This document shows positions 24,987-34,192 of a stretch of 64,000 nt of DNA, one piece after another. This DNA is from Pacificibacter marinus (lineage in GTDB: Bacteria; Pseudomonadota; Alphaproteobacteria; Rhodobacterales; Rhodobacteraceae). Position 1 is the stretch's first letter, and every line of letters starts with the position of its first letter. The stretch is from contig NZ_JAHKPU010000039.1 in the NCBI RefSeq assembly GCF_018860505.1, forward strand, positions 118,223 through 182,222. Direction: 5' to 3'. The notes beneath the pieces were generated by a model. That model was not told the origin of the DNA, ran no database searches, and was given only the letters and a program-made list of their open reading frames with translations. A program made the translations under genes and the position numbers.

Positions 24987-26764
24987 AACCCGTCGTCCTA
25001 TGTTTGAACCGCTCTGGCGAAGAGGTGGCCCGCAAGGTCGCCACATTGCTTGGCGCCGAACTTCATGGCCGTGAAGACCGTACATCTTGCGATGTGACCT
25101 TTGCCAACGCGCTTGATCACGCGCGCGATTTATTCGCCGCTGGTGTGCCGGTTGTGGGGGTTTGTGCCTCGGGTATTTTGATCCGTGCTGTGGCGCCTTT
25201 GCTCAGCGATAAACGCAGCGAACCGCCGGTGTTGTCTGTCTCGGATGATGGCGCTGTTGTGATTCCGCTTTTGGGCGGGCATCGCGGAGCAAATCGCATG
25301 GCGCGCGAGATTGCCGTTGGTATCGGTGCGCAAGCGGCTGTGACCACGGCTGGCGACATCGGACTTGGGATTGCTTTGGACGAGCCGCCTTTAGGGTATC
25401 GTTTGGCAAACCCTGAAGACGCAAAAAACGCCATGGCGACGTTGTTGTCTGGCGAAGGTGTCAGTCTTGTTGGCGACAATATTTTTGGCCTTGAAGATGT
25501 GGATGGCGCTGTCGAATTATGCGTCACCGATGCGCCAATGAAAGGCAATGCGGACAAGCTGGTCTATCATCCACAGCGCTATGCATTGGGGGTTGGATGT
25601 GCACGCAATGCGGACCCTGAAGAATTGTGGAATTTGGTGCAAAAGACATTGTACGACAACGGGATTGCCTCTGGTGCGATTGCATCTGTGAACACCATCG
25701 ACCTGAAAGCGGACGAGCCTGCGATGAACCAATTGGCGGCGCGATTGGATGTGCCGCTGCGCTTGTTTACAGCCGCAGAATTGGAAGAGCAGGCCGCAGA
25801 TTTGGCAAATCCATCCGAAGTGGTGTTTGCCGAAGTGGGCTGTCATGGCGTGTCAGAAGGTGCGGCTTTGGCAGCTGGCGGGACGTTGAGTGTCGAAAAA
25901 CAAAAAACGGCCAATACCACCTGTGCTTTGACGCGTGGCAATGCACCTATCACCGAATTTGCAGGCCGTGCGCGTGGGCGATTGTCTGTGGTGGGTATTG
26001 GACCGGGGCAGGCCGCTTGGCGCACGCCAGAGGTGTCGAAATTGATATCGCAGGCCGAAGAGCTTGTGGGCTATGGTCTGTACATCGATTTACTTGGACC
26101 GCTGGCTGCGGGCAAAACACGGTCTGATTTTCCGCTGGGAGGCGAAGAAGATCGATGCCGTTACGCGTTAGAGCAAGCGGCTCTTGGCAAAAATGTTGCG
26201 CTGGTGTGCTCTGGTGATGCGGGCATTTACGCTATGGCGGCCTTGGTGTTTGAGCTGCTGGATCGTGGTCCTGACGCGCATGGTGTGTCAGATGCGGCGC
26301 ACCGTGTTGAGGTCGTGTGTTCCCCTGGTGTTTCCGCATTGCAAGGGGCTGCTGCCCGTGCGGGCGCGCCTTTGGGTCATGATTTCTGCGCCATCTCGCT
26401 GTCTGATTTGCTGACACCGCGTGCTGATATCGTGCGTCGTTTGAACGCTGCTGCTGAGGGCGATTTTGTTATCGCGTTTTACAACCCAGTGTCGATGAAG
26501 CGCCGGACATTGCTGGCTGAAGCGCGCGACATTTTGTTGAAGCATCGCCCTGCCGATACGCCTGTGATGCTGGCTTCGAACCTTGGGCGCCCGACTGAAA
26601 ACGTGCGCTATCGTCGCCTTGATGAGTTGGAAGTCGATGAGGTCGATATGCTGACCGTTGTGCTGGTCGGATCAAGCAATTCACGTTTGGCGCAACTTGG
26701 CGAAGGTCCGCGCATGTATACGCCGCGTGGTTATGCCCGTAAAATTGATGGAGATCTCTCATGA
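24977..26764 (+). CDS. cobJ: CbiG-CobJ fusion: cobalamin CbiG/CobE plus precorrin-3B C17-methyltransferase
   Basis: 595 residues with a GTG start preceded by AGGGG. Residues 1-200 resemble CbiG_N (VVGVCASGILIRAVAPLL, VIPLLGGHRGANRMAREIA); 203-320 resemble CbiG_C/CobE (YALGVGCARNADPEELW, EVGCHGVSEGAALAAGG); 334-595 are CobJ (GRLSVVGIGPGQAAWRTPEV, CSGDAGIYAMAALVFELL, PGVSALQGAAARAGAPLGHD). CobJ methylates C17 with ring contraction. CbiG opens the delta-lactone in anaerobic organisms; CobE is its aerobic relative of less certain role. Such fusions are known in cobalamin loci. It overlaps cobI by 10 bp and cobM by four. Confidence 0.93.
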   Translation: MAVKPVVLCLNRSGEEVARKVATLLGAELHGREDRTSCDVTFANALDHARDLFAAGVPVVGVCASGILIRAVAPLLSDKRSEPPVLSVSDDGAVVIPLLGGHRGANRMAREIAVGIGAQAAVTTAGDIGLGIALDEPPLGYRLANPEDAKNAMATLLSGEGVSLVGDNIFGLEDVDGAVELCVTDAPMKGNADKLVYHPQRYALGVGCARNADPEELWNLVQKTLYDNGIASGAIASVNTIDLKADEPAMNQLAARLDVPLRLFTAAELEEQAADLANPSEVVFAEVGCHGVSEGAALAAGGTLSVEKQKTANTTCALTRGNAPITEFAGRARGRLSVVGIGPGQAAWRTPEVSKLISQAEELVGYGLYIDLLGPLAAGKTRSDFPLGGEEDRCRYALEQAALGKNVALVCSGDAGIYAMAALVFELLDRGPDAHGVSDAAHRVEVVCSPGVSALQGAAARAGAPLGHDFCAISLSDLLTPRADIVRRLNAAAEGDFVIAFYNPVSMKRRTLLAEARDILLKHRPADTPVMLASNLGRPTENVRYRRLDELEVDEVDMLTVVLVGSSNSRLAQLGEGPRMYTPRGYARKIDGDLS

Positions 26765-27528
26765 CCGTTTACTTTATTGGTGCTGGTCCGGGCGATCCTG
26801 AATTGCTGACCAAAAAGGCTGAGCGCTTGATCGGCGAATGCCCTGTTTGCCTATATGCGGGGTCTCTTGTGCCAGCCGAAGTTGTTGCGGGCGCACCTGA
26901 GGGCGCGCTGGTGATGGATACAGCACCGATGACATTGGAAGACACCCACGCACAGATCAAACTGGCGCATGACAAAGGTCAAAATATTGCACGGGTGCAC
27001 AGTGGCGATCCGTCTTTATATGGCGCCATTGCGGAACAAATTCGCCGCTTGCGTGCCGATGGTATCGACTATGAAATCATCCCCGGTGTGCCGGCCTATG
27101 CGGCAGCTGCTGCAGCTTTGGGGCAAGAACTCACTATTCCTGAGATCGCGCAGTCTATCGTTTTGACCCGCGTGTCGATGAAGTCTACGTCAATGCCTGT
27201 AGGCGAAACTTTGGAAAATTTTGCCAAAACGGGGGCCACTTTGGCGATCCATTTGGGCGTGCGGAACCTGCGTGAAATCGAACGCCAACTTGTGCCACAT
27301 TACGGTGCCGACTGCCCTGTGGCCGTGGCCTACCGCGTTGGCTGGCCCGATCAAATGATGATTCGCGGCACTTTGAGCGACATTCGCGAAAAAGTGCGTG
27401 TCGAAAAAATCACACGCACCGCTTTGATTTTGGTGGGCCCAGCGTTGGGTGAAGTGGCTGATTTCAAAGATTCTGCGCTTTATGATCCTGCAATGCCGCA
27501 TGTATTACGTCCAAAGGTGAAATCTTAA
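26761..27528 (+). CDS. cobM: Precorrin-4 C11-methyltransferase CobM
   Basis: 255 residues, standard size. Landmarks are VYFIGAGPGDPELLTKKAERLI at the N-terminus, HSGDPSLYGAIAEQI near residue 80, and YEIIPGVPAYAAAAAALGQELT near 103-124. It adds the SAM-derived methyl to C11, giving precorrin-5. It is the last gene of the run that starts at 20044; the following gene begins 106 bases later with its own ribosome site. Its ATG overlaps the CbiG-CobJ stop (ATGA). Confidence 0.95.
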   Translation: MTVYFIGAGPGDPELLTKKAERLIGECPVCLYAGSLVPAEVVAGAPEGALVMDTAPMTLEDTHAQIKLAHDKGQNIARVHSGDPSLYGAIAEQIRRLRADGIDYEIIPGVPAYAAAAAALGQELTIPEIAQSIVLTRVSMKSTSMPVGETLENFAKTGATLAIHLGVRNLREIERQLVPHYGADCPVAVAYRVGWPDQMMIRGTLSDIREKVRVEKITRTALILVGPALGEVADFKDSALYDPAMPHVLRPKVKS

Positions 27529-27634
27529 TGCGTCAAAGGCGTCTCGGCGGAGCATGTCATATAAGGTTAACTTGACCTCAACTATGTTCCGTCCATGATG
27601 TGGGTAGCTCACCACTCAGCATTCTGGAGACGTC

Positions 27635-27997
27635 ATGTCCGAATATATGTCCGAATTTTTACCCAAAGACGTTCTTGAAGGGCTTGAGCTTGCGCGCAAA
27701 CGTGATTTGAAACGTCGTTCACGTCTTCGGGTGCGCACCGAGCAGGATGTCTATCCGATCTTAAAGCTGTGGGACCAAGGCTTTACTGTTGCGCGTGAAA
27801 ATGCAGACAATTTGCGTGGCCTCGTTGATATTTATGACGGTGCGCGGCATTTGTATCAGGCGTTGATTGTGGCGTCGCATGATGATGGTTTCGCGATGAG
27901 CTTTGACTTTAAACGTTCAACCGCTGCCACGGATCACCCTGCTTTAGACTATGAACAGAGCATGGATGCACCGATAGCTTTATTGCCGCGCCACTGA
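27635..27997 (+). CDS. Conserved hypothetical protein, possibly PilZ-like
   Basis: 120 residues, start supported by GGAG six bases upstream. A charged N-terminal helix (LEGLELARKRDLKRRSRLRV) precedes a mixed alpha/beta region (DQGFTVARENADNLRGLVDIYDGARHLYQALIVASHDDG). An Arg-rich patch followed by short beta strands recalls small PilZ proteins, but the defining RxxxR and D/NxSxxG motifs are not clearly present, so I do not assign c-di-GMP binding. A near-CtrA motif (TTAA-N7-TCAA) lies at 27567-27581. No signal peptide or membrane segment. Confidence 0.62.
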   Translation: MSEYMSEFLPKDVLEGLELARKRDLKRRSRLRVRTEQDVYPILKLWDQGFTVARENADNLRGLVDIYDGARHLYQALIVASHDDGFAMSFDFKRSTAATDHPALDYEQSMDAPIALLPRH

Positions 27998-28019
27998 GTG
28001 ACGCGACAATAGATGGTGT

Positions 28020-29201
28020 TTACTGCAAGTCGCCAAAGGCTTGCGCCAGACGCTCAGTCGCTTCAATGACCACACTGCGTGGTGTCGCCAAGTTGAAGCG
28101 CAGATAAGTGTCGCCACCCGTGCCAAAAGTTGGCCCGTGGTTGGGTGCGATTTTGGCAATATCTTGGACGCGTTTTGTAAACTCATCACGGCTCATGCCT
28201 GTGCCTGCGAAATCCACCCAAGCCAGATAGGTCGCTTCAAGCGGCATGGATTTCAGGCCTGGAATGGCATTTATAGCGTCATCAAACAGGCGATGGTTCT
28301 CAGCCAGATAGGCCACAAGATTATCAACCCATGCGGCCCCTTCTGGCGAATAAGCGGCGGTGGCCATAGCCAGTCCAAAGGAATTTGGCGATATTCCAAG
28401 ACCCATCATACGCTTGGCAAAGCGTTTGCGCAGTGCGGCGTCTTCGATGATCACATTGCCAGAATGCGTGCCAGCGATGTTAAAGGTTTTTGTGGTGGCC
28501 GTCATCATCACCAAACGGTCTGTGATGTCTTTGAAGGCGGCCATCGGGGTGTGTTTGACACCTGAGAACACCAGATCATGGTGAATTTCATCAGATACCA
28601 AAATCAGATCATGACGTTTGCAAAAATCGGCCACGCCCTGCAGCTCGTCTTTGGTCCAAACGCGCCCGCCCGGATTGTGCGGTGAGCACAGAATGAGCAT
28701 GGTCTCATGACCTTTCATCTGTGCGTCCCAAGCTTTGAAATCCATCACGTATTTGCCATCTTCCAACGCGAGCTGGCATTCGACAACCTCGCGGTCGGCC
28801 GCTTTGATCGTGCGTGCAAAGGCGTGATACACTGGCGTCATCAAGACGATGCCGTCGCCTTGTTTTGTAAAGGCGTCAAGGCACATACCGGTGCCATGAA
28901 CCAAGCCGTGGGTGGTGAAAATCCAATCAGCCTCAACATCCCAACCGTGGCGATTTTTCATCCACCATTTGATCGCGTCCGTATAGGCCGTCTCATCACC
29001 GAAATATCCATAGATACCATGCGCAGACATATCCTTGACGGCATCTTGCACGCATGTTGGCGGGCGAAAGTCCATATCGGCCACCCACATCGCGATGCCG
29101 TCTGCGGCGGGCACGCCGTAAATAGGCTCCATCATGTCCCATTTGGCGCAATGTGTTCCAAAGCGCGGGATGATCTCGTCAAAGGGGGATGTGTCGGTCA
29201 T
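28020..29201 (-). CDS. MalY/PatB-family PLP C-S lyase or aminotransferase
   Basis: 393 residues, fold-type I PLP enzyme. The start MTDTSPFDEIIPRFGTHCAKWD and MWVADMDFRPP are characteristic of PatB/MalY. The GYFG of HGIYGYFGDE and LCSPHNPGGRVW (about 182) position the cofactor; the PLP Lys is in TATTKTFNIAGTHSGNVII near residue 235. These enzymes split cystathionine or other cysteine S-conjugates to thiol, pyruvate and ammonia. In roseobacters a DMSP-sulfur role is imaginable but not supported here. It converges with the 120-residue gene; 22 bp between the ends. Confidence 0.88.
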   Translation of the reverse strand: MTDTSPFDEIIPRFGTHCAKWDMMEPIYGVPAADGIAMWVADMDFRPPTCVQDAVKDMSAHGIYGYFGDETAYTDAIKWWMKNRHGWDVEADWIFTTHGLVHGTGMCLDAFTKQGDGIVLMTPVYHAFARTIKAADREVVECQLALEDGKYVMDFKAWDAQMKGHETMLILCSPHNPGGRVWTKDELQGVADFCKRHDLILVSDEIHHDLVFSGVKHTPMAAFKDITDRLVMMTATTKTFNIAGTHSGNVIIEDAALRKRFAKRMMGLGISPNSFGLAMATAAYSPEGAAWVDNLVAYLAENHRLFDDAINAIPGLKSMPLEATYLAWVDFAGTGMSRDEFTKRVQDIAKIAPNHGPTFGTGGDTYLRFNLATPRSVVIEATERLAQAFGDLQ

Positions 29202-29334
29202 GGGGTGTCCTCGTTGTTTGGAATGACCCTAGCCATTGCTTTTGGAAAAGAAAAACCACTTTTTTGAGTGTTCGCGCATATAGGGTGGTGGCGCGATATT
29301 GCACCAAGGCGTGCAAAAGATTACATGCATGGGC

Positions 29335-29856
29335 ATGACACTTAAACCGATCTTGATCCATCCCGACCCACGCCTGAAAAAGGTCTGCGACCCTGTGAGC
29401 ACTTTTGATAAAGAGCTGGCGGCGCTGACCGACGATATGCTTGAAACCATGTATGACGCGCCGGGCATCGGTTTGGCAGCGCCGCAGATTGGTGTGATGA
29501 ACCGCCTGATCGTCATGGACTGCGTCAAAGAAGAGGGTGGAACGCCTGAGCCAATGGCGCTGATCAACCCGAAAGTGGTCTGGGAAAGCGAAGAGCAAAA
29601 CGTCTACGAAGAAGGCTGCTTGTCCATCCCAGGTCAATACGGCGAGGTAGAGCGCCCCAAAATGGTGCGGGTGACATGGCAAGATTTGACCGGCGCTGAG
29701 AAAGAACAAGAGTTTGACGCGCTATGGGCGACCTGTGTGCAGCATGAAATCGATCACTTGGATGGCAAGTTGTTCATCGATTACCTAAAGCCAATGCGGC
29801 GCCAAATGATCACGCGCAAAATGCAAAAATACAAACGCGAATTGGCGCGCGACTAA
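29335..29856 (+). CDS. def: Peptide deformylase
   Basis: 173 residues when started at MTLKPILIHPDPRL, the family-conventional start; an ATG six bases earlier is equally possible since no strong ribosome site is visible. All three motifs are intact: GIGLAAPQ (44-51), EGCLS (93-97) with metal-ligand Cys95, and QHEIDHLDG (136-144) with catalytic Glu138 and His137/His141. It removes the formyl group from nascent N-formylmethionyl proteins. It begins the def-def2-fmt run, in which the transformylase and its counter-enzyme are encoded together. Confidence 0.95.
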   Translation: MTLKPILIHPDPRLKKVCDPVSTFDKELAALTDDMLETMYDAPGIGLAAPQIGVMNRLIVMDCVKEEGGTPEPMALINPKVVWESEEQNVYEEGCLSIPGQYGEVERPKMVRVTWQDLTGAEKEQEFDALWATCVQHEIDHLDGKLFIDYLKPMRRQMITRKMQKYKRELARD

Positions 29857-29926
29857 CCTGCGTCGCGTTGTGGGCACAGCGTCGCCGACGACATAATATC
29901 CGCTGCACTTATTTGAATGGTGTTCC

Positions 29927-30430
29927 ATGACCTCACGCGCTTTTATTCCCTATCCCGACAAACGCCTTAAAACGGTTTGCCCACCAGTTGAGGTCATCAC
30001 CGATGAAATCCGCCAGATTTGGGCTGACATGGTCGAGACGATGGATGCGATGCCCGGATATGGCTTGGCTGGGCCACAGATTGGCGTGCTGCAACGTCTG
30101 GCTGTCGTGGATTGTTCTGAGGAACGAGGCAAGGCTGTGTTGATGGCCAACCCTGAAATCCTGCACGCATCTTCGCAACCGCGCGAACACGAAGAAGCCT
30201 CGCCCAATTTACCTGGCATGTCTGCTGTTATTTCGCGTCCGCGGGCAGTGACCGTTCAGTTTTTGAACGCTCAGGGCGAGATGGAAGAACGTGATTTCGT
30301 GAATCTTTGGGCCACATCTGTCCAGCACCAGATCGATCATCTGAACGGCAAAATGTATTTCGACAATCTCAAGTCGGTCAAACGCCAGATGTTTTTGAAA
30401 AAAGCCAAGAAGACAGGAGCGATAAAATGA
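29927..30430 (+). CDS. Deformylase-like paralogue lacking catalytic residues
   Basis: 167 residues, full deformylase fold length and clearly homologous to the upstream def along its whole length. Motif 1 is GYGLAGPQ (44-51). Motif 2, normally EGCLS, reads EEASPNLPG (89-97) with no Cys. Motif 3, normally HEIDH, reads HQIDH (134-138), so the catalytic Glu is replaced by Gln135. With a metal ligand and the general base gone it should not deformylate. Such def-like paralogues next to def and fmt are seen in alphaproteobacteria; a regulatory or substrate-binding role is conjecture. Its stop overlaps the fmt start (ATGA). Confidence 0.88.
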   Translation: MTSRAFIPYPDKRLKTVCPPVEVITDEIRQIWADMVETMDAMPGYGLAGPQIGVLQRLAVVDCSEERGKAVLMANPEILHASSQPREHEEASPNLPGMSAVISRPRAVTVQFLNAQGEMEERDFVNLWATSVQHQIDHLNGKMYFDNLKSVKRQMFLKKAKKTGAIK

Positions 30431-31332
30431 GAGTGATTTTCATGGGATCGCCCGCGTTTTCTGTGCCTGTTTTGGACGAACTGCTTGCGGCAGGTCACGA
30501 AATCGCTTGTGTGTATTGCCAACCCCCACGCCCTGCGGGACGCGGCAAAAAAGACCGCCCAACGCCAGTTCATGCACGCGCCGAAGAACTCGGGTTGATG
30601 GTGCGCCATCCGCTTAATTTCAAAGACCCTGTCGATGTTGCAGACTTTGAAGCCTTGCATGCGGATGTTGCTGTGGTTGTGGCTTATGGTTTGTTGTTGC
30701 CGCAAGCCTTGCTTGATGCGCCCGCTAAAGGCTGTTTGAATATTCACGCATCTTTATTGCCGCGCTGGCGGGGGGCCGCGCCTATTCACCGCGCTATTTT
30801 AGAAGGCGATGTAGAGACAGGCGTGTGTATCATGCAGATGGAAGCGGGGCTTGATACTGGCCCTGTGTTGATGCGCATAGAGACTGATATCGAGGCCGAA
30901 GATACCACAGAGACTTTACATGATCGCCTATCTGAAATTGGGGCTGCTGCAATCACTGACGCTTTGTTTGCGCTTGATGCATTAACACCTGAGGCGCAAC
31001 CGCTTGAGGGTGTCACATACGCTAAGAAAATCACCAAAGCCGAGGCGCAAATCGATTGGTCGCAACCAGCGCAAAAAGTTGATCGACAAATCCGAGGGTT
31101 GTCGCCTTTCCCTGGCGCTTGGAGCAGCTACGATGGCGAGCGGATCAAGTTCCACATGTCTAAAGTCAGCGATGCAACTGGGTCCGTCGGCGAAGTCGTC
31201 GGACCGTTCACGATCGCTTGCGGGGAAGGTGCGGTTGAAATTCTCACTGCGCAGCGCGAAGGAAAACGTGCTATGCCTGTCGCAGAGATTTTGAAAGGTC
31301 TCGATTTGCCAACAGGCACGGCGTTTGAGTGA
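30427..31332 (+). CDS. fmt: Methionyl-tRNA formyltransferase
   Basis: 301 residues from the ATG overlapping the def-like stop. The N-terminal Rossmann domain begins [20 protein letters not shown], and the formyl-transfer site shows the [22 protein letters not shown] block near residues 103-124, with the catalytic Asn-His. The C-terminal OB-like domain runs from about residue 205. It formylates Met-tRNAfMet using 10-formyl-tetrahydrofolate. Cotranscription with def is a common bacterial arrangement. Ten bases follow before the next small gene. Confidence 0.96.
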   Translation: MRVIFMGSPAFSVPVLDELLAAGHEIACVYCQPPRPAGRGKKDRPTPVHARAEELGLMVRHPLNFKDPVDVADFEALHADVAVVVAYGLLLPQALLDAPAKGCLNIHASLLPRWRGAAPIHRAILEGDVETGVCIMQMEAGLDTGPVLMRIETDIEAEDTTETLHDRLSEIGAAAITDALFALDALTPEAQPLEGVTYAKKITKAEAQIDWSQPAQKVDRQIRGLSPFPGAWSSYDGERIKFHMSKVSDATGSVGEVVGPFTIACGEGAVEILTAQREGKRAMPVAEILKGLDLPTGTAFE

Positions 31333-31341
31333 GGGTATAAG

Positions 31342-31584
31342 ATGTTTCCAGTACTGATCGGCACAGTGGTGATCGCGGGAATCGTTGGTTACATTACGGA
31401 AAAAACGGGTTTTACCAGAAACGGCTATTTGCAATCGATCATCATCTGTATCGGTGGCGCGTTTTTGGCCTATTTCATCAAGCTTATGTTTGGCATTGGC
31501 CTACGTCCCGCTGGTGTGAACGCCATTGTTTCGTCGCTTGGTGCCCTGATCATTGTGCCAACGCATTGGCGTAAAAGAAGATAG
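31342..31584 (+). CDS. Small multi-span membrane protein, GlsB/YeaQ-like
   Basis: 80 residues with about three hydrophobic helices (FPVLIGTVVIAGIVGYITE, YLQSIIICIGGAFLAYFIKLMF, NAIVSSLGALIIV) and a basic C-terminal end (PTHWRKRR). The glycine-rich short helices fit the transglycosylase-associated/GlsB family of small inner-membrane proteins, whose function is unclear. It starts nine bases after fmt, so it is probably expressed from that operon, with the next two tiny genes. Confidence 0.72.
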   Translation: MFPVLIGTVVIAGIVGYITEKTGFTRNGYLQSIIICIGGAFLAYFIKLMFGIGLRPAGVNAIVSSLGALIIVPTHWRKRR

Positions 31585-31594
31585 GATTCCAATC

Positions 31595-31834
31595 ATGCCC
31601 GTTCTTATGCTTATCATTATTGGTGCAGCGGCCGGTTTTTTGGCCACGCGGATGATGAAGCTGGACACAAGTATCTTGATGACTGTCGCTATTGGTGTCG
31701 TAGGGGCCTTGATCGGCGGGCTGATTTTGCGCGCCGTTAGCGTTCTAGCGGGTGCCTTGGGCGGGTTTGTCGGCGCAGTTTTGGGGGCATTGATTTTGAT
31801 CTGGGCTTGGAAGACGCTGAAAGACCGACGCTAA
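31595..31834 (+). CDS. Small glycine-rich membrane protein, GlsB/YeaQ/YmgE-like
   Basis: 79 residues from the ATG with AGGA eight bases upstream. Two to three helices: MLIIIGAAAGFLATRMM, ILMTVAIGVVGALIGGLIL and VLAGALGGFVGAVLGALIL. The GxxGxxxG patterns are those of the YeaQ/YmgE stress-response membrane family. It lies 10 bases after a gene of similar design and directly before a 43-codon hydrophobic frame. Function unknown. Confidence 0.75.
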   Translation: MPVLMLIIIGAAAGFLATRMMKLDTSILMTVAIGVVGALIGGLILRAVSVLAGALGGFVGAVLGALILIWAWKTLKDRR

Positions 31835-31966
31835 ATGTTTTCACTGATGGCAATCCCCGGCATGGCCCTGCGCATTCTCATTAGCCTGTGCATCTGGCTG
31901 ATGTTTCGCCCCGGTGGATGGTTCGTTGTGTGTTGCCTTGGAATTGCGGCCACTTGGTATCTATAG
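31835..31966 (+). CDS. Possible 43-residue membrane micropeptide
   Basis: A 43-codon frame starts one base after the preceding stop. It reads MFSLMAIPGMALRILISL, then CIWLMFRPGGWFVVCCLG and a short end in ATWYL. It is one or two hydrophobic helices with an RPGG turn and a CC pair. No strong ribosome site is visible; translation could be coupled to the upstream stop. The frame ends five bases before the convergent TRIC-like gene and fills the gap exactly, which favours a real gene. Confidence 0.42.
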   Translation: MFSLMAIPGMALRILISLCIWLMFRPGGWFVVCCLGIAATWYL

Positions 31967-31970
31967 CGAT

Positions 31971-32594
31971 TTAACTGCTCGGCGGGCGAGATTTGTAACT
32001 GGGCAAGGTCCAGCCCAGAACGATGCTACCTGCGCGCAAGGAAAGCGTTAGCGCGCCGCAAGCCAAATAGCTGTAAACTGGAGGGAGGCCGAAGTGCGAT
32101 CCCGCCACAAGAGCCACGGATCCGGCAAAAGCGGCTGTTGCGTAAAGTTCACCTTGCTTTAAAATCAATGGCACTTCGTTGCACACCACATCACGCATCA
32201 AGCCGCCAAAGCTGCCTGTGGCCACGCCCATTAAAACCACTATAACAGGCGAGTGGCCGAGTTTCAAAGCGACGCCCGCGCCGGCAGCGACGGCCACGCA
32301 TAGGGCAATCGCATCGGCCCAAACAATGGCTTTCATACGGCTTTCCAACCGGTGTGCTGTGAAAAAAACAACGACAGATGTCGAGGCGGCAACAAGAATA
32401 TAGGTGGGCTCTGCGATCCAAAATACCGCATCACGATTGAGCAGAACATCGCGAATGGTGCCGCCGCCCACGGCCGTCAAACAGGCGATGAAAGCAAATC
32501 CGATCAAGTCAAGCTGCTGGCGTGAAGCCACCAAAGCGCCGGATAAGGCAAATACCAAAACGGATGCGTAGTCTAAAAGCGCCAGAGGGGTCAT
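31971..32594 (-). CDS. TRIC/YicG-type membrane channel protein (UPF0126)
   Basis: 207 residues with about six to seven hydrophobic helices. The double UPF0126 repeat is visible: [21 protein letters not shown] in the first half and [21 protein letters not shown] in the second, each with the GGxxRD motif. Bacterial homologues include the TRIC monovalent-cation channels; ion selectivity is not known here. The start overlaps the rnhA stop by four bases, so it is downstream of rnhA and perhaps ispH in one transcript. Confidence 0.88.
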   Translation of the reverse strand: MTPLALLDYASVLVFALSGALVASRQQLDLIGFAFIACLTAVGGGTIRDVLLNRDAVFWIAEPTYILVAASTSVVVFFTAHRLESRMKAIVWADAIALCVAVAAGAGVALKLGHSPVIVVLMGVATGSFGGLMRDVVCNEVPLILKQGELYATAAFAGSVALVAGSHFGLPPVYSYLACGALTLSLRAGSIVLGWTLPSYKSRPPSS

Positions 32595-33052
32595 GCGCGT
32601 GACTTTTTATATGGGGCCATGCCCGCGCGGGCCAATTCATCGGCGTGCTCGTTTTCCGCGTGTCCCGCGTGGCCTTTGATCCATTTCCACGTCACGTTAT
32701 GTGTGGCTTGGGCGGCGTCAATACGCTGCCAAAGATCAACGTTCTTCACGGGCTTCTTATTGGATGTCTTCCAACCGTTGCGTTTCCAGCCGTGGATCCA
32801 ATTTGTTACGCCATTTTTCACATAGGCGCTGTCGGTGGTGATGGTGATGTCTGTAGGACGGGTCAATGTTTCTAACGCATTGATTGCGGCCAATAGCTCC
32901 ATCCGATTGTTGGTGGTGTCCGCTTCGCCACCTTTGAGTTCGCGTTCCTTCAAAACGGTCGTGCCATCCATCGCACGCATCAAAGCGCCCCACCCGCCAG
33001 GGCCAGGGTTTCCAGAGCACGCACCATCAGTCCAAGCGTGAATTTCGGGCAT
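32591..33052 (-). CDS. rnhA: Ribonuclease HI
   Basis: 153 residues starting [20 protein letters not shown]. The start has AGAAGG eight bases before it; a GTG nine bases earlier is possible. The catalytic carboxylates are visible as Asp8 (TDG), Glu in [10 protein letters not shown], Asp in TDSAYV and Asp in [12 protein letters not shown] near the C-terminus. The basic protrusion with [10 protein letters not shown] is present. It degrades the RNA strand of RNA-DNA hybrids. It lies 36 bases after ispH. Confidence 0.96.
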   Translation of the reverse strand: MPEIHAWTDGACSGNPGPGGWGALMRAMDGTTVLKERELKGGEADTTNNRMELLAAINALETLTRPTDITITTDSAYVKNGVTNWIHGWKRNGWKTSNKKPVKNVDLWQRIDAAQATHNVTWKWIKGHAGHAENEHADELARAGMAPYKKSRA

Positions 33053-33088
33053 GTCTGTCACCTTCTGTAGGGGGTAATTCTGTACTGG

Positions 33089-34063
33089 CTAGGCGGGCAC
33101 GCGCAACACGCGCGGAACTTTGAATTCGATGTTTTCTTGCGCGGTTTCGACCAGTTCCACAGTCACGTCAAAACGCGCACGGAAGGCGTTGATCACTTCG
33201 TTGACCAGAACTTCGGGAGCAGACGCGCCAGCAGTGATGCCGATAGACGAGATGCCAGTCAATGCGCGCCAATCGATATCTGTCGCGCGTTGCACCAGTT
33301 GCGAATAGGCGCAGCCATTGGCAGACCCAACTTCGACGAGGCGTTTAGAATTGGATGAATTTGGCGCGCCGATCACCAAGAGCCCATCGATTTTGGCAGC
33401 AATAGCTTTGACAGCGGCTTGGCGATTGGTCGTGGCGTAACAAATGTCTTCTTTATGCGGGCCAACGATGGTTGGGAAGCGCGCACGTAGGGCATCGATG
33501 ATATCTGTGGTGTCATCGACAGACAAAGTCGTCTGCGTGATGAACGCCAATTTATCGGGGTCACGTACCGATAGGTCTGCGACATCTGCGGGGGTTTCTA
33601 CCAATAAAACCTCTCCGTCGGGCAGCTGCCCCATGGTGCCGATGGTTTCAGGGTGGCCCTCATGCCCAATCATCACCATCTGCAAACCGGCTTCAGAATG
33701 ACGTTCGGCTTCAATATGGACTTTGGACACCAACGGGCAGGTGGCATCGACATAGACCATTTCACGTTTGGAGGCCTCTGCGGGCACTGCTTTTGGCACG
33801 CCATGAGCCGAAAAAATGACAGGGCGATCATCAGGGCACTCGTCCAGTTCCTCGACAAAAACGGCACCTTTGTCGCGCAGAGAATCCACTACAAATTTAT
33901 TGTGGACGATCTCGTGGCGTACAAAGACGGGTGCGCCCCATTTTTCAATCGCGAGTTCTACAATTTTGATTGCGCGATCCACGCCTGCGCAAAAGCCGCG
34001 TGGCGCTGCGAGATACAAAGTCAGCTCTGGTTTGGTCAAAGTGTGCGTCATCGGCCCATCCAT
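33089..34063 (-). CDS. ispH: 4-Hydroxy-3-methylbut-2-enyl diphosphate reductase IspH
   Basis: 324 residues, or 320 if the ATG at 34051 is used; no ribosome site clearly decides. The [4Fe-4S] cysteines appear in [24 protein letters not shown] and [11 protein letters not shown], with HEIVHN, SAHGV and [11 protein letters not shown] as substrate-binding motifs. It reduces HMBPP to IPP and DMAPP in the MEP isoprenoid pathway. It leads the ispH-rnhA-TRIC transcript on the minus strand. Confidence 0.95.
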   Translation of the reverse strand: MDGPMTHTLTKPELTLYLAAPRGFCAGVDRAIKIVELAIEKWGAPVFVRHEIVHNKFVVDSLRDKGAVFVEELDECPDDRPVIFSAHGVPKAVPAEASKREMVYVDATCPLVSKVHIEAERHSEAGLQMVMIGHEGHPETIGTMGQLPDGEVLLVETPADVADLSVRDPDKLAFITQTTLSVDDTTDIIDALRARFPTIVGPHKEDICYATTNRQAAVKAIAAKIDGLLVIGAPNSSNSKRLVEVGSANGCAYSQLVQRATDIDWRALTGISSIGITAGASAPEVLVNEVINAFRARFDVTVELVETAQENIEFKVPRVLRVPA

Positions 34064-34138
34064 TCTTTGATCAATATCTAAGCTGCCTACAGCGGCGCGT
34101 CCATGGGGGCGGTATAAGAATTATGGCACAAATAAAAT

Positions 34139-34169
34139 AGCCCCCAATGCGGATTAAGCGAAGGGGGCT
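34139..34169 (-). terminator. Intrinsic terminator of the NYN-domain gene
   Basis: On the minus strand AGCCCCCT, a loop of about 16 bases, and a paired GGGGGCT arm are followed by ATTTTATTT. It lies about 24 bases after the NYN gene's stop and separates it from ispH. Confidence 0.8.
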
Positions 34170-34192
34170 GAAAATAAGAAAAATTCAACTTA

